This document shows, piece after piece, positions 1 through 7,967 of a stretch of DNA of 64,000 bases (position 1 is the stretch's first letter; each line of letters starts with the position of its first letter). The notes beneath the pieces are model-generated. The model had not been told where the DNA came from. It was given only the letters and a program-made list of their open reading frames with translations, and made no database searches. Position numbers and translations under genes: made by a program. The stretch comes from Butyricimonas synergistica DSM 23225 (GTDB lineage: Bacteria; Bacteroidota; Bacteroidia; Bacteroidales; Marinifilaceae), in assembly GCF_000379665.1 (NCBI RefSeq), contig NZ_KB903359.1, positions 449,816 to 513,815 on the forward strand, written 5' to 3'.

Positions 1-135
1 CTTCGGGCGGTGGATGGTTTCATCGGGAAGACGATTTGCATCGGAGAAAAAATAATCCCTATCAGCAAGCCTTACCGGGAAGAGGTGTTCGGGTGCTTTG
101 TTATTTGGGATTTGAAAACGAGGGAAGAGGAATAG
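1..135 (+). CDS. LytTR-type DNA-binding domain protein, C-terminal end (partial)
   Basis: The frame is open from the first base of the window to a TAG at 133-135, giving 44 residues. The stretch GEKIIPISKPYREEV resembles the last strand and helix of LytTR DNA-binding domains, where an I-P-(I/V)-S-(R/K)-x-Y-(R/K) signature is usual. If so, the full gene encodes a LytTR-family transcriptional regulator, most often the output half of a two-component response regulator. The gene converges on the ATPase gene that ends at 167, with only 31 bases between. The call rests on a short C-terminal segment, so the family is likely but not certain. Confidence 0.55.
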   Translation, partial: LRAVDGFIGKTICIGEKIIPISKPYREEVFGCFVIWDLKTREEE

Positions 136-166
136 TTAATTATTAATCGTTCTTGTGAGGTGGCCT

Positions 167-1357
167 TTATTTGAAAAGCAGGTCAATATCCATGGAAAGA
201 AATTCTTCAAACGATAGTCCTCCGGAACCGATAACTAAAGCTTTGTACGGTTTATACATTTTCGTGAAGACGGATATTCCTTGATTTGTAGTTCTTCTTC
301 CGCTTTTAACTTCTATGGCTATTTTTTTCTTTCGCCGGACGAGGATAAAGTCGACTTCGTCTTTATGATCTCTCCAATAATATACTTTATAATCATTCAT
401 TTGTGCTTGACTGACAAGGTATGCGCCTATGGCAGATTCAATATATCTACCCCATAATTTAGGATCTTCAATCACTTCGGAAAAGTCGTCATCTACATAG
501 ACGTTACGGAGTGCATTATTGTGTACCTGAAATTTAGGAACGGAATTATATTTTCTGGCATCGTCCTCCGCGAATTTCTGTAAACCACATAGAAGACCAC
601 ATTCATCAAGTAAATGAAGATACCCCGCAAGGGTGGTGACATTTCCGGTATCCTGTAATTGAGCCGCAATTTTAGTCAAAGATAAAAGTTCGCCACTATA
701 GCTACTTCCCAGTTCGAATAGTTGCCGCAAAAGTTGTGGCTTCATGATTTTCGTGTCCATCAGAATGTCTTTGGATATGGAAGGTTCAATTAAAGAATTT
801 TTCACGTAGTTTCTCCAGCGGTTTTCGTTATTGATGAATTGTGCGGCACCGGGATAACCACCAAAATAGACATATTGTTGTAATGACCAACCGAAACAGT
901 CTTTCATTTCGGCATAGGTCCAATGAGCAAGGCGTATGAGTTCGAATCTCCCGGCAAGAGATTCGGTCAACCCTTTTTCTATGAGCATTCTAGAGGAACC
1001 AAGCAATACGATAACCAGTTCCCGTTTCTCCCTCGTGTCACGATCCCATTCCGCTTTAACGGTTTCACTCCAGTTTTTGATTTTCTGTATCTCGTCTATG
1101 ACCATGAGCCTTTTCGATTCTCCCCGTGCGAACATTTTCATTCTTTGTGATTCCCACGCTTGGGCAAGCCAATCGGCGGATACTCCGGTGACATCATCGG
1201 CTGAATAACTGTCAAAGGGGATGGTACATTCTTCTAGAATTTGACCAATTAGCGTGGATTTCCCAACTTGACGGGGACCAACGATAACTTGCATTTTGCC
1301 GCGCGGTTCATTAATACGGTGAAGTATTTCCGTGAATGGTGCTCTTTTATATTCCAT
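167..1357 (-). CDS. ATP-binding protein, AAA family with DUF4143 C-terminal domain
   Basis: A 396-residue AAA+ ATPase of the kind common in Bacteroidota. A Walker A motif GPRQVGKST lies at residues 27-35 and a Walker B strand RLMVIDEIQKI has its acidic pair at D88-E89. The C-terminal third matches the DUF4143 pattern: near residues 337-355 the spaced EVDFILV and IAIEVKSG segments resemble a PD-(D/E)xK nuclease core. The cellular role of this family is poorly known; proposed roles include nucleic-acid transactions and toxin-like or mobile functions. It is a single gene, divergent from rpsA. Its upstream side carries three 22-bp-phased copies of AAATGTTCA (1364-1416), which could be an operator. 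Family confident, function unknown. Confidence 0.85.
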   Translation of the reverse strand: MEYKRAPFTEILHRINEPRGKMQVIVGPRQVGKSTLIGQILEECTIPFDSYSADDVTGVSADWLAQAWESQRMKMFARGESKRLMVIDEIQKIKNWSETVKAEWDRDTREKRELVIVLLGSSRMLIEKGLTESLAGRFELIRLAHWTYAEMKDCFGWSLQQYVYFGGYPGAAQFINNENRWRNYVKNSLIEPSISKDILMDTKIMKPQLLRQLFELGSSYSGELLSLTKIAAQLQDTGNVTTLAGYLHLLDECGLLCGLQKFAEDDARKYNSVPKFQVHNNALRNVYVDDDFSEVIEDPKLWGRYIESAIGAYLVSQAQMNDYKVYYWRDHKDEVDFILVRRKKKIAIEVKSGRRTTNQGISVFTKMYKPYKALVIGSGGLSFEEFLSMDIDLLFK

Positions 1358-1606
1358 TTTTCCAAATGTTCAATCTGTTCGTATAAAATGTTCAATGGAG
1401 TGAACAAAAATGTTCAGTCCGACTCAAAGGTATGTGATTTGTTTTAATTGAACAAGTTTCATTCAGATAATTTTTCCGGACATTCAGATAATAAACCGGG
1501 GTATTCAGATGATTTAGTTGGCAAAGGGGTGTTGCGGGATGTATTTTTGGTTTATGGCTGGGAAATTCAGATATTGGGATATTGTGTTATTTTTCAATGC
1601 GTTTTG
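1358..1606. promoter_or_regulatory. Intergenic region with two phased short-repeat arrays
   Basis: The 336-base gap between the leftward ATPase gene and rpsA holds two direct-repeat arrays. AAATGTTCA occurs at 1364-1372, 1386-1394 and 1408-1416, exactly 22 bp apart; the last copy also forms the inverted repeat TGAACA-N4-TGTTCA at 1401-1416. ATTCAGAT occurs at 1461-1468, 1482-1489 and 1503-1510, exactly 21 bp apart, with a fourth copy at 1565-1572. Periods near two helical turns suggest protein-binding sites on one DNA face. A TTG-started 72-codon frame crosses the second array but has no other support as a gene. Regulatory role inferred. Confidence 0.5.
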
Positions 1607-1637
1607 TTTGCCGAGTTAATATTTATTTGTATTTTTG
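1607..1637 (+). promoter_or_regulatory. rpsA promoter, Bacteroidota sigma-AB type
   Basis: TTTG at 1607-1610 is followed 19 bases later by TATTTTTG at 1630-1637. This matches the Bacteroidota housekeeping promoter pattern (TTTG at -33, TAnnTTTG at -7). Transcription would start near 1643, giving a leader of about 50 bases before the rpsA ATG at 1694. Confidence 0.7.
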
Positions 1638-1693
1638 CGCCCGTATTTAAAAAATATAATGTCTAATTTATTAGAGGATAAGCATTTATTATT

Positions 1694-3544
1694 ATGACAG
1701 AAGAACAAAAAGAAATGCAAGTGGAACTTGCACAAGAAGAAACCAAGAAAGCTGCTCCGGTAGCAACCACAAGCGCTGAGGCTGATGACAATTTCGATTG
1801 GGAAGCCTATGCAAATGATGATGTAATCCCCGCATCTGAAAAAGAAGAATTAGTGAACAGGTATGCCGAAACTCTTTCATCTGTGGTAGAGAAAGAAGTT
1901 GTTGAAGGTACTGTTATCTCAATGAACAAGAGAGAAGTCGTTGTAAACATCGGTTACAAGTCAGACGGTATTATTTCATTGAACGAATTCCGTTACGATC
2001 CGGAATTGAAAGTGGGAGATAAAGTAGAAGTTTACGTTGAGACTCAAGAAGACAAAAAAGGTCAGTTGACCCTTTCTCACAAGAAAGCAAGAGCTTTGCG
2101 TAGCTGGGATCGTGTTAATGCTGCGTTGGAAAACGACGAGATTATCAAAGGATTTGTTAAATGTCGCACGAAGGGCGGTATGATCGTTGACGTATTCGGT
2201 ATCGAAGCATTCTTGCCGGGTTCTCAGATCGATGTTAAGCCGATTCGTGATTATGATATTTATGTTGGGAAGACGATGGAATTCAAGGTGGTTAAAATCA
2301 ACCAAGAGTTCAAAAACGTTGTTGTATCTCACAAGGCTCTTATCGAGGCTGAGTTGGAACAACAGAAGAAAGACATCATCTCCAAACTTGAAAAAGGACA
2401 GGTACTTGAAGGTACTGTTAAGAATATCACTTCTTACGGAGTGTTCATCGACTTGGGCGGCGTAGACGGATTGATCCATATTACCGACCTTTCTTGGGGT
2501 CGCGTAAATCACCCGAACGAGATTGTAGAGTTAGACCAGAAGTTGAACGTTGTTATTCTTGACTTCGATGACGAGAAGAAACGTATCGCTCTTGGTTTGA
2601 AACAATTGACTCCGCACCCGTGGGATGCTTTGAGCGCAGACTTGAAAGTGGGTGACCGCGTGAAAGGTAAAGTGGTTGTTATGGCTGATTACGGTGCTTT
2701 CGTTGAGATCGCTCCGGGCGTAGAAGGATTGATTCACGTTTCAGAGATGTCATGGTCACAACACTTGCGTTCCGCTCAAGACTTCATGAAGGTGGGTGAC
2801 GAGGTTGAGGCTGTTGTACTTACCTTGGATCGTGACGAAAGAAAGATGTCTTTGGGTATCAAACAATTGAAGAACGACCCGTGGCAAAATATCGAGGAGA
2901 AATACGCTGTTGGCACGAAACATAAAGCTATCGTGCGTAACTTCACGAACTTCGGAGTATTCGTAGAGATCGAGGAAGGTGTTGACGGTTTGATCCACAT
3001 CTCTGACTTGTCTTGGACGAAGAAAGTGAAACACCCGGCAGAATTTACCCAAATCGGTGCCGATATTGATGTAGTTGTTCTTGAAATAGACAAGGATAAC
3101 AGAAGATTGAGTTTAGGTCACAAGCAATTGGAAGAGAATCCTTGGGATGTATTCGAAACGATTTTCACGGTTGATTCAATCCATGAAGGTACGATTACCG
3201 AAATCTTCGACAAGGGTGCCGTTATCGCATTGCCTTACGGTGTAGAAGGATTTGCTACTCCTCGCCACTTGGTAAAAGAAGACGGTTCACAAGCTAAGGT
3301 TGACGAGAAATTACCGTTCAAGGTGATCGAATTCAACAAGGGAGCCAAGAGAATCATTCTTTCTCACTCTCGTATTTTCGAAGACGAGCAAAAAGCTACC
3401 GATAATGCGAAGAAGAAAGATGAGGCTAACGCAACTAAAAAAGCAGTGAAGAAAGTGAAAGAAAAACTAGAGAAAACTACTCTGGGTGACATCACCGAGT
3501 TGGCTGCTTTGAAAGACCAAATGGAAGCTAAAGAAAAAGAATAA
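1694..3544 (+). CDS. rpsA: 30S ribosomal protein S1
   Basis: Ribosomal protein S1 (616 residues) binds mRNA and helps load it on the 30S subunit, which matters in Bacteroidota where Shine-Dalgarno sequences are scarce. Six S1 (OB-fold) repeats can be read, beginning near residues 69, 150, 236, 321, 408 and 495; the central ones carry the typical G-V-F-(V/I)-(D/E)-(I/L) ... DGLIH-(I/V)-(S/T)-(D/E) pattern. It has an acidic N-terminal extension of about 60 residues and a lysine/glutamate-rich tail, so it exceeds the roughly 557 residues of the E. coli protein. rnz follows after six bases, so the two are probably co-transcribed from the promoter at 1607-1637. Confidence 0.97.
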   Translation: MTEEQKEMQVELAQEETKKAAPVATTSAEADDNFDWEAYANDDVIPASEKEELVNRYAETLSSVVEKEVVEGTVISMNKREVVVNIGYKSDGIISLNEFRYDPELKVGDKVEVYVETQEDKKGQLTLSHKKARALRSWDRVNAALENDEIIKGFVKCRTKGGMIVDVFGIEAFLPGSQIDVKPIRDYDIYVGKTMEFKVVKINQEFKNVVVSHKALIEAELEQQKKDIISKLEKGQVLEGTVKNITSYGVFIDLGGVDGLIHITDLSWGRVNHPNEIVELDQKLNVVILDFDDEKKRIALGLKQLTPHPWDALSADLKVGDRVKGKVVVMADYGAFVEIAPGVEGLIHVSEMSWSQHLRSAQDFMKVGDEVEAVVLTLDRDERKMSLGIKQLKNDPWQNIEEKYAVGTKHKAIVRNFTNFGVFVEIEEGVDGLIHISDLSWTKKVKHPAEFTQIGADIDVVVLEIDKDNRRLSLGHKQLEENPWDVFETIFTVDSIHEGTITEIFDKGAVIALPYGVEGFATPRHLVKEDGSQAKVDEKLPFKVIEFNKGAKRIILSHSRIFEDEQKATDNAKKKDEANATKKAVKKVKEKLEKTTLGDITELAALKDQMEAKEKE

Positions 3545-3550
3545 TAATTA

Positions 3551-4483
3551 GTGAAGTTTGAGCTAACCATATTAGGGTGCGGTTCCGCCGTGCCCACTCT
3601 TCAAAGAAATGCTGCCGCTCAGGTACTTAATGTACTTGAGCGGTACTTTCTTATCGACTGCGGGGAAGGTTCCCAGCAGCAATTGCGGCGTTTCAAGGTG
3701 CCGTATAATAAAATCAATCATATTTTTATTTCCCACCTGCACGGGGATCATTTTTTTGGTCTGATCGGTTTGTTGTCCAGTTTCTCGATGCAAGACCGGA
3801 AAAACGAGTTACACGTTTATTCCGACAAGCGTTTGCAGGAGATTATCGAATTTCAGTTAAAGGTGATGAATACCCGCTTGAATTATCCTTTGATTTTTCA
3901 TCACTTGGAACGGGAACCGGCTTTAATTTATGAAGATCATGCTTTGACCGTGCGTGCTTTCCCTTTGAAACATCGTTACGAGGCTCCCGTGACGGGATTT
4001 TTATTCGCCGAGAAAGAACGGGAAAGAAATATCAAGCGGGAGATGACGGATGCTTTTCGGGTGCCCGTGGCTTTTATGCATCGGTTGAAAAAAGGAGAAG
4101 ATTATATTACTCCTGATGGGGAGGTGATTGAAAATTGCCGCTTAACCACGGCTCCAGCTGCCCCTCGTTCATATGCTTATATGACGGACACGCTTTTCAG
4201 GGAGTCTTTTGCCGAATACGTGGAGGGTGTGGATTTGCTTTATCATGAGTCTACATATGGTAACGAGTTCGAGAAGCTCGCGAAAGAAACTTTTCATAGT
4301 ACCGCGGGACAAGCGGCGCGAATGGCTGTACTTGCCGGGGTAAAGCACCTCCTGCTGGGACATTTTTCCTCCCGATACCCGGATCCGACACCTTTGTTGG
4401 AACAAGCCCGTGAGATTTTTCCCAATACCGATTTGTGTTATGACGGGGCAGTGTTCGAGTTGCCGCTTGTGAAACGAGGATAA
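3551..4483 (+). CDS. rnz: Ribonuclease Z (tRNA 3'-processing endonuclease)
   Basis: A 310-residue metallo-beta-lactamase-fold nuclease that cleaves the 3' trailer of tRNA precursors. The zinc-binding HxHxDH motif is at residues 62-67 (HLHGDH). Further ligand candidates are the Asp in the YMTDTLF segment (near 213) and the His in LLLGHFSSRY (near 270). Length is normal for the short form RNase Z. The start is GTG at 3551, chosen because the conserved first strand (KFELTILGCGSAVPT) begins right there. It lies six bases after rpsA, with the intrinsic terminator at 4573-4613 closing the unit. Confidence 0.95.
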   Translation: MKFELTILGCGSAVPTLQRNAAAQVLNVLERYFLIDCGEGSQQQLRRFKVPYNKINHIFISHLHGDHFFGLIGLLSSFSMQDRKNELHVYSDKRLQEIIEFQLKVMNTRLNYPLIFHHLEREPALIYEDHALTVRAFPLKHRYEAPVTGFLFAEKERERNIKREMTDAFRVPVAFMHRLKKGEDYITPDGEVIENCRLTTAPAAPRSYAYMTDTLFRESFAEYVEGVDLLYHESTYGNEFEKLAKETFHSTAGQAARMAVLAGVKHLLLGHFSSRYPDPTPLLEQAREIFPNTDLCYDGAVFELPLVKRG

Positions 4484-4572
4484 AATTTAATGGAACTATG
4501 AAAAGAAAACGACTTCTTGCCTCGATCAGTTGGCGAAGGCTTTGGAAATAAATTAAGATGAGGGATAAATAA

Positions 4573-4613
4573 AAAACACCCGGTTATCTGAAAGGATAGC
4601 CGGGTGTTTTTTT
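4573..4613 (+). terminator. Rho-independent terminator after rpsA-rnz
   Basis: A 14-bp stem pairs AACACCCGGTTATC with GATAGCCGGGTGTT (one G-U wobble) across a short loop and runs into a T tract at 4607-4613. It separates rnz from the ABC cluster. The 90 bases between rnz and the stem hold only a 17-codon frame starting at 4498, which I do not consider a gene. Confidence 0.85.
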
Positions 4614-4628
4614 AGGGGGCGGGAATAG

Positions 4629-4652
4629 TACCATTTTTGTTTTCGGGTATTC
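4629..4652 (+). promoter_or_regulatory. Shared promoter-like motif, copy 1 (ABC operon)
   Basis: TACCA at 4629-4633 and GTATTC at 4647-4652 are separated by 13 bases, with TTC two bases before GTATTC. Copies with the same spacing precede fecR and the ECF sigma gene, and copies 1 and 3 also share the longer left part GAATAGTACCA. The layout fits -35 and -10 elements of an alternative sigma factor. No TAnnTTTG element is seen here. The ABC ATPase ATG lies 51 bases downstream. Confidence 0.6.
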
Positions 4653-4703
4653 TATAAACGTGGAAAAGAAAATGTAATAAATATTTATTCAAAACAATAC
4701 TTT

Positions 4704-5636
4704 ATGGAAAAATCAATCGTAAGAGTGGAACATTTGTCACATCGTTACAGTGTTCAATGGGCTATTCGGGATATAAATTTCGAGATCACGGAGAATGGGA
4801 TATACGGTTTATTGGGTTCAAACGGGGCGGGCAAGTCGACCACGATGAATATCATGTGCGGCGTGTTGAAACAGACGGAGGGAGAAGTTTATATCAAGGG
4901 AGTGAGTATGCGTGCCGATCCGGTGGAAGCGAAGCGTCATATCGGTTTTTTGCCGCAAAAGCCGCCGTTGTACGGTGATTTGACGGTGGAGGAGTTTTTG
5001 ACGTTCACGGCGAATATCCGCCGTATCCCGGAGGGAGATGTAGGGCGTGCGGTGAAGGAGGTGATGGAACGTTGCGGGGTAAGCCATTTCCGCCGGCGTT
5101 TGATTCGCAACCTGTCGGGAGGTTACCAGCAGCGGGTGGGGATTGCGCAGGCGATCATCCATAACCCTGCTTTCGTGGTCTTGGACGAGCCGACGAATGG
5201 CTTGGACCCGAACCAGATCATCGAGATCCGTCATTTGATCAAGGAGATCGGGGAAGACCGTACGGTGATTCTCTCGACACATATCCTGTCGGAGGTGCAG
5301 GCGACGTGTGATTACATCCGCATGATCGAGGAGGGGCAGGTGGTATTCTCGGGTACGGTGGAGGAATTTGACAATTATATTGTCCCGAGCACGATTTTCG
5401 TGACGTTGGCTTCGATGCCGTCAGTGGAAGAGTTGAAGGTACTTCCGGGCGTGGTTGATGCGGAGAACACGGGTGGGATGAATTACCGGGTGAGTTTCTC
5501 GGATTCTCGCGAGGCGATCCTGAAGATCGTGGAGACGAGCGTGTCGCGTAACTGGCAGTTGCTTGAGATCCGGGCGGAGAAGAACTCGATGGATAGCGTG
5601 TTCGCGGAGTTGTCCGCCAAGAGTAAGAAACATTAA
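4704..5636 (+). CDS. ABC transporter ATP-binding protein, GldA-like (copy 1)
   Basis: A 310-residue cytoplasmic ATPase of an ABC-2 type exporter. Walker A GSNGAGKST is at residues 38-46, the signature LSGGYQQRVGIAQ near 138-150, Walker B FVVLDEPTNGLDP near 158-170, and the H-loop in STHILSEV. About 90 residues beyond the nucleotide-binding core form the C-terminal domain seen in GldA and drug-export ATPases. It is about 97% identical in protein to the ATPase at 10250, with long identical DNA tracts. It is first of five co-directional genes; the next starts 12 bases on. Gld homologues occur in many non-gliding Bacteroidota, so motility is not implied; the substrate is unknown. Confidence 0.92.
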   Translation: MEKSIVRVEHLSHRYSVQWAIRDINFEITENGIYGLLGSNGAGKSTTMNIMCGVLKQTEGEVYIKGVSMRADPVEAKRHIGFLPQKPPLYGDLTVEEFLTFTANIRRIPEGDVGRAVKEVMERCGVSHFRRRLIRNLSGGYQQRVGIAQAIIHNPAFVVLDEPTNGLDPNQIIEIRHLIKEIGEDRTVILSTHILSEVQATCDYIRMIEEGQVVFSGTVEEFDNYIVPSTIFVTLASMPSVEELKVLPGVVDAENTGGMNYRVSFSDSREAILKIVETSVSRNWQLLEIRAEKNSMDSVFAELSAKSKKH

Positions 5637-5648
5637 AATCGTGAGTTT

Positions 5649-7937
5649 ATGAAGATGGTGTTCAAAATAGCAAAGATGGAGTTGCAGTCTTTGTTTTTCT
5701 CGCCGGTGGCGTGGTTGTTGCTGGTGATATTCGCTTACCAGGTGGGGATGATGATATCCGATTTGCTGGAAGGGATCGTGGTGAACCAAGCGATGGGCTA
5801 CGGGGCTTGGAGGGTGACGAGTGTGTTTGGCGAGTTGGCGAGTGGTATTCAAGGGTCTCTTTATTTGTATATCCCGTTGTTGACGATGAATTTGATCAGT
5901 CGGGATTTGAGCGGGGGGACTATAAAGTTGTTGCAATCGGCACCGTTGCGAAGCGTGCAGGTGGTGATGGGGAAGTATGTTTCCCTGATGGTGTTCGGTT
6001 TGGCGATGATGGGTGTGATATTATTTTATGTGGTGTTCGGTTTGTTCACGATCGAGAATATGGATGTGCCTTACGTGTTGACGGGGATACTGGGACTTTA
6101 CCTGCTGTTGTGTGCGTATGCGGCTATCGGATTGTTTGTTTCCAGCCTGACGTCCTATCAGGTGGTGTCGGTTTTTGGCACGTTGTTTATTCTGGTGGCG
6201 TTTAATTACGTGGGCGAGGTGGGACAGAATTACGAGTTCGTGCGGGATGTGACGTATTGGCTTTCTATCCGGGGAAGGGTTTTTGAGTTTATCTCCGGTT
6301 TGATTTGCAGCGAGGATGTGCTTTATTTCTTGATAGTGGTGGCTATATTCCTGACGTGGACGACGCTTCGGTTGATTAACCGGGTACAGCGGCGGGGCTG
6401 GATGACACGTTGGGGGACTTATCTAGGCGTGTTCGTGCTGGCGATGGGATTGGGGTACATGAGTTCCCGCCCGGTATTGATGACGTATTACGATGCCACG
6501 AGAACGCAAGGAAATACCTTGAGCCAAGCGAGTCAGGATATCGTGAAGTTGTTGGATGGAAAGGTGAAGATCACGACTTACACGAATGTGTTGGATAAGG
6601 GGTTTTGGAGCACCTTACCCGAGCATATCAGTCATGATCGAGGGAATTTTCGGGATTACGTGCGTTTTAAACCGGACATGAAGTTACGTTATGTGTACTT
6701 TTACGATAATGCGAATAACGAGGAGCTGGATGAGCGGTACCCCGATTTGAATGACCGGGAGCGGGCTGAGCGTATTTGTGATAATTACGGGATACCTTTT
6801 TCTATTTTCCATTCGCCGGAAGAGATGAAGGAGATCGAGGATTTGAGTGGGGAGGGAAACAAGACTATCCGCGTGATCGAGCGGGAGAACGGGCAGAAGG
6901 CGTATTTACGTTTCTATTACCACGGGGGATGGAAGGATTCCCCGGGGGAAGCGGAGATCTCGGCCGCTTTCAAGCGTTTGGTGATGCAAGTACCGACGAT
7001 CGGGTTTCTTACCGGGCATGGCGAGCGGGATATAAACCGGGAGGCAGACCGGGAATACAAGCGTTTTTCGAGTGACAAGAATATCCGAAGTTCGATGGTG
7101 AATCAAGGGTTTAATATCGAGGAGGTGCGTGCCGACAGGGCGATTCCGGATAGTGTGGATATTTTGGTAATCTCGGAATTGCGATCGCCTTTACGCGAGG
7201 AAGAACGGGTGAATTTGGATGCTTTTATTGAGCGGGGTGGCAATCTTTTTATCTTGGGAGGACCGGGAAGGCAGGAGTTGATGAACCCGCTTGTCGAGCG
7301 ATTCGGCGCAAAGTTTATACCGGGACAGCTGGTGCAGCCGACGGAACTTTTCCAGGCGGATTTGATACAGTCGTTGCCGACAGACGAGGGGGTGAGGTTT
7401 TGGACGGGATTAAAGACGATCAGGGAGTACGAGGGATGTGTTGCCATGCCGGGATGTGTGGGGTTGGAGTATCGCCCCGTTGAGGGTGTGACGGTTACGC
7501 CGTTGTTATCGACGGATACGGTGGGGTGTTGGAATGAGACGGGAGTGACGGATTTCACGCGGGACACTGTGGTGTATGATCCCGGGGCGGGTGATTGTGT
7601 CGGAGTGTTTGCCACGGTTTTAGCTTTGAGCCGCACGGTGAATGGCAAAGAACAACGGATCGTGATATCGGGGAACACGGATTGTCTGAGTAACGGGGAG
7701 TTTGCCACTGGCAGGCGGGAAATCCGCAATTTCAATTACACGTTTGCTCATTCGAGTTTCTATTGGTTGTCGCACGAGGAATTGCCCGTGAATACTTCCC
7801 GGGCGGACCCGACGGACCGGAAGTTGAATATTAGTGAAGCTGCGATGGAGGGGTGGAAAATTGTGTTCATGGTTGTCGTTCCCGTTTTGCTGGCTCTTGC
7901 GGGTGTTCTGATATGGCTCCGGCGGAGGGGGCGTTGA
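5649..7937 (+). CDS. ABC-2 permease fused to GldG-like auxiliary domain (copy 1)
   Basis: A 762-residue inner-membrane protein. Residues 1-245 form an ABC-2 permease with about six membrane segments (GldF-like). A further segment near 260-275 leads into a long extracytoplasmic region (about 280-720) of the GldG/ABC-auxiliary type, with stretches such as VKITTYTNVLD and TIGFLTGHGERDI. A last membrane helix near 735-755 ends in a basic tail, RRRGR. In gliding bacteria GldF and GldG are separate proteins; here they are fused. It partners with the ATPase 12 bases upstream. The first 45 residues are almost identical to the protein at 11204, after which the two diverge to roughly 70%. Confidence 0.85.
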   Translation: MKMVFKIAKMELQSLFFSPVAWLLLVIFAYQVGMMISDLLEGIVVNQAMGYGAWRVTSVFGELASGIQGSLYLYIPLLTMNLISRDLSGGTIKLLQSAPLRSVQVVMGKYVSLMVFGLAMMGVILFYVVFGLFTIENMDVPYVLTGILGLYLLLCAYAAIGLFVSSLTSYQVVSVFGTLFILVAFNYVGEVGQNYEFVRDVTYWLSIRGRVFEFISGLICSEDVLYFLIVVAIFLTWTTLRLINRVQRRGWMTRWGTYLGVFVLAMGLGYMSSRPVLMTYYDATRTQGNTLSQASQDIVKLLDGKVKITTYTNVLDKGFWSTLPEHISHDRGNFRDYVRFKPDMKLRYVYFYDNANNEELDERYPDLNDRERAERICDNYGIPFSIFHSPEEMKEIEDLSGEGNKTIRVIERENGQKAYLRFYYHGGWKDSPGEAEISAAFKRLVMQVPTIGFLTGHGERDINREADREYKRFSSDKNIRSSMVNQGFNIEEVRADRAIPDSVDILVISELRSPLREEERVNLDAFIERGGNLFILGGPGRQELMNPLVERFGAKFIPGQLVQPTELFQADLIQSLPTDEGVRFWTGLKTIREYEGCVAMPGCVGLEYRPVEGVTVTPLLSTDTVGCWNETGVTDFTRDTVVYDPGAGDCVGVFATVLALSRTVNGKEQRIVISGNTDCLSNGEFATGRREIRNFNYTFAHSSFYWLSHEELPVNTSRADPTDRKLNISEAAMEGWKIVFMVVVPVLLALAGVLIWLRRRGR

Positions 7938-7967
7938 GTATTGGCGTTAATTTTAAAAATTTAGATT

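Noticed and set aside
923-1208. Plus-strand frames inside the DUF4143 ATPase gene
   Set aside because: Antisense shadows of a well-supported gene with clear Walker motifs.
1448-1666. 72-codon frame crossing the ATTCAGAT array, with a 7-residue HSDN-like repeat
   Set aside because: It starts with TTG, runs across the rpsA promoter and ends in low-complexity hydrophobic sequence; the repeat is better explained as 21-bp-spaced DNA sites.
4498-4551. 17-codon ATG frame between rnz and the terminator
   Set aside because: Too short, with no support beyond an open frame.
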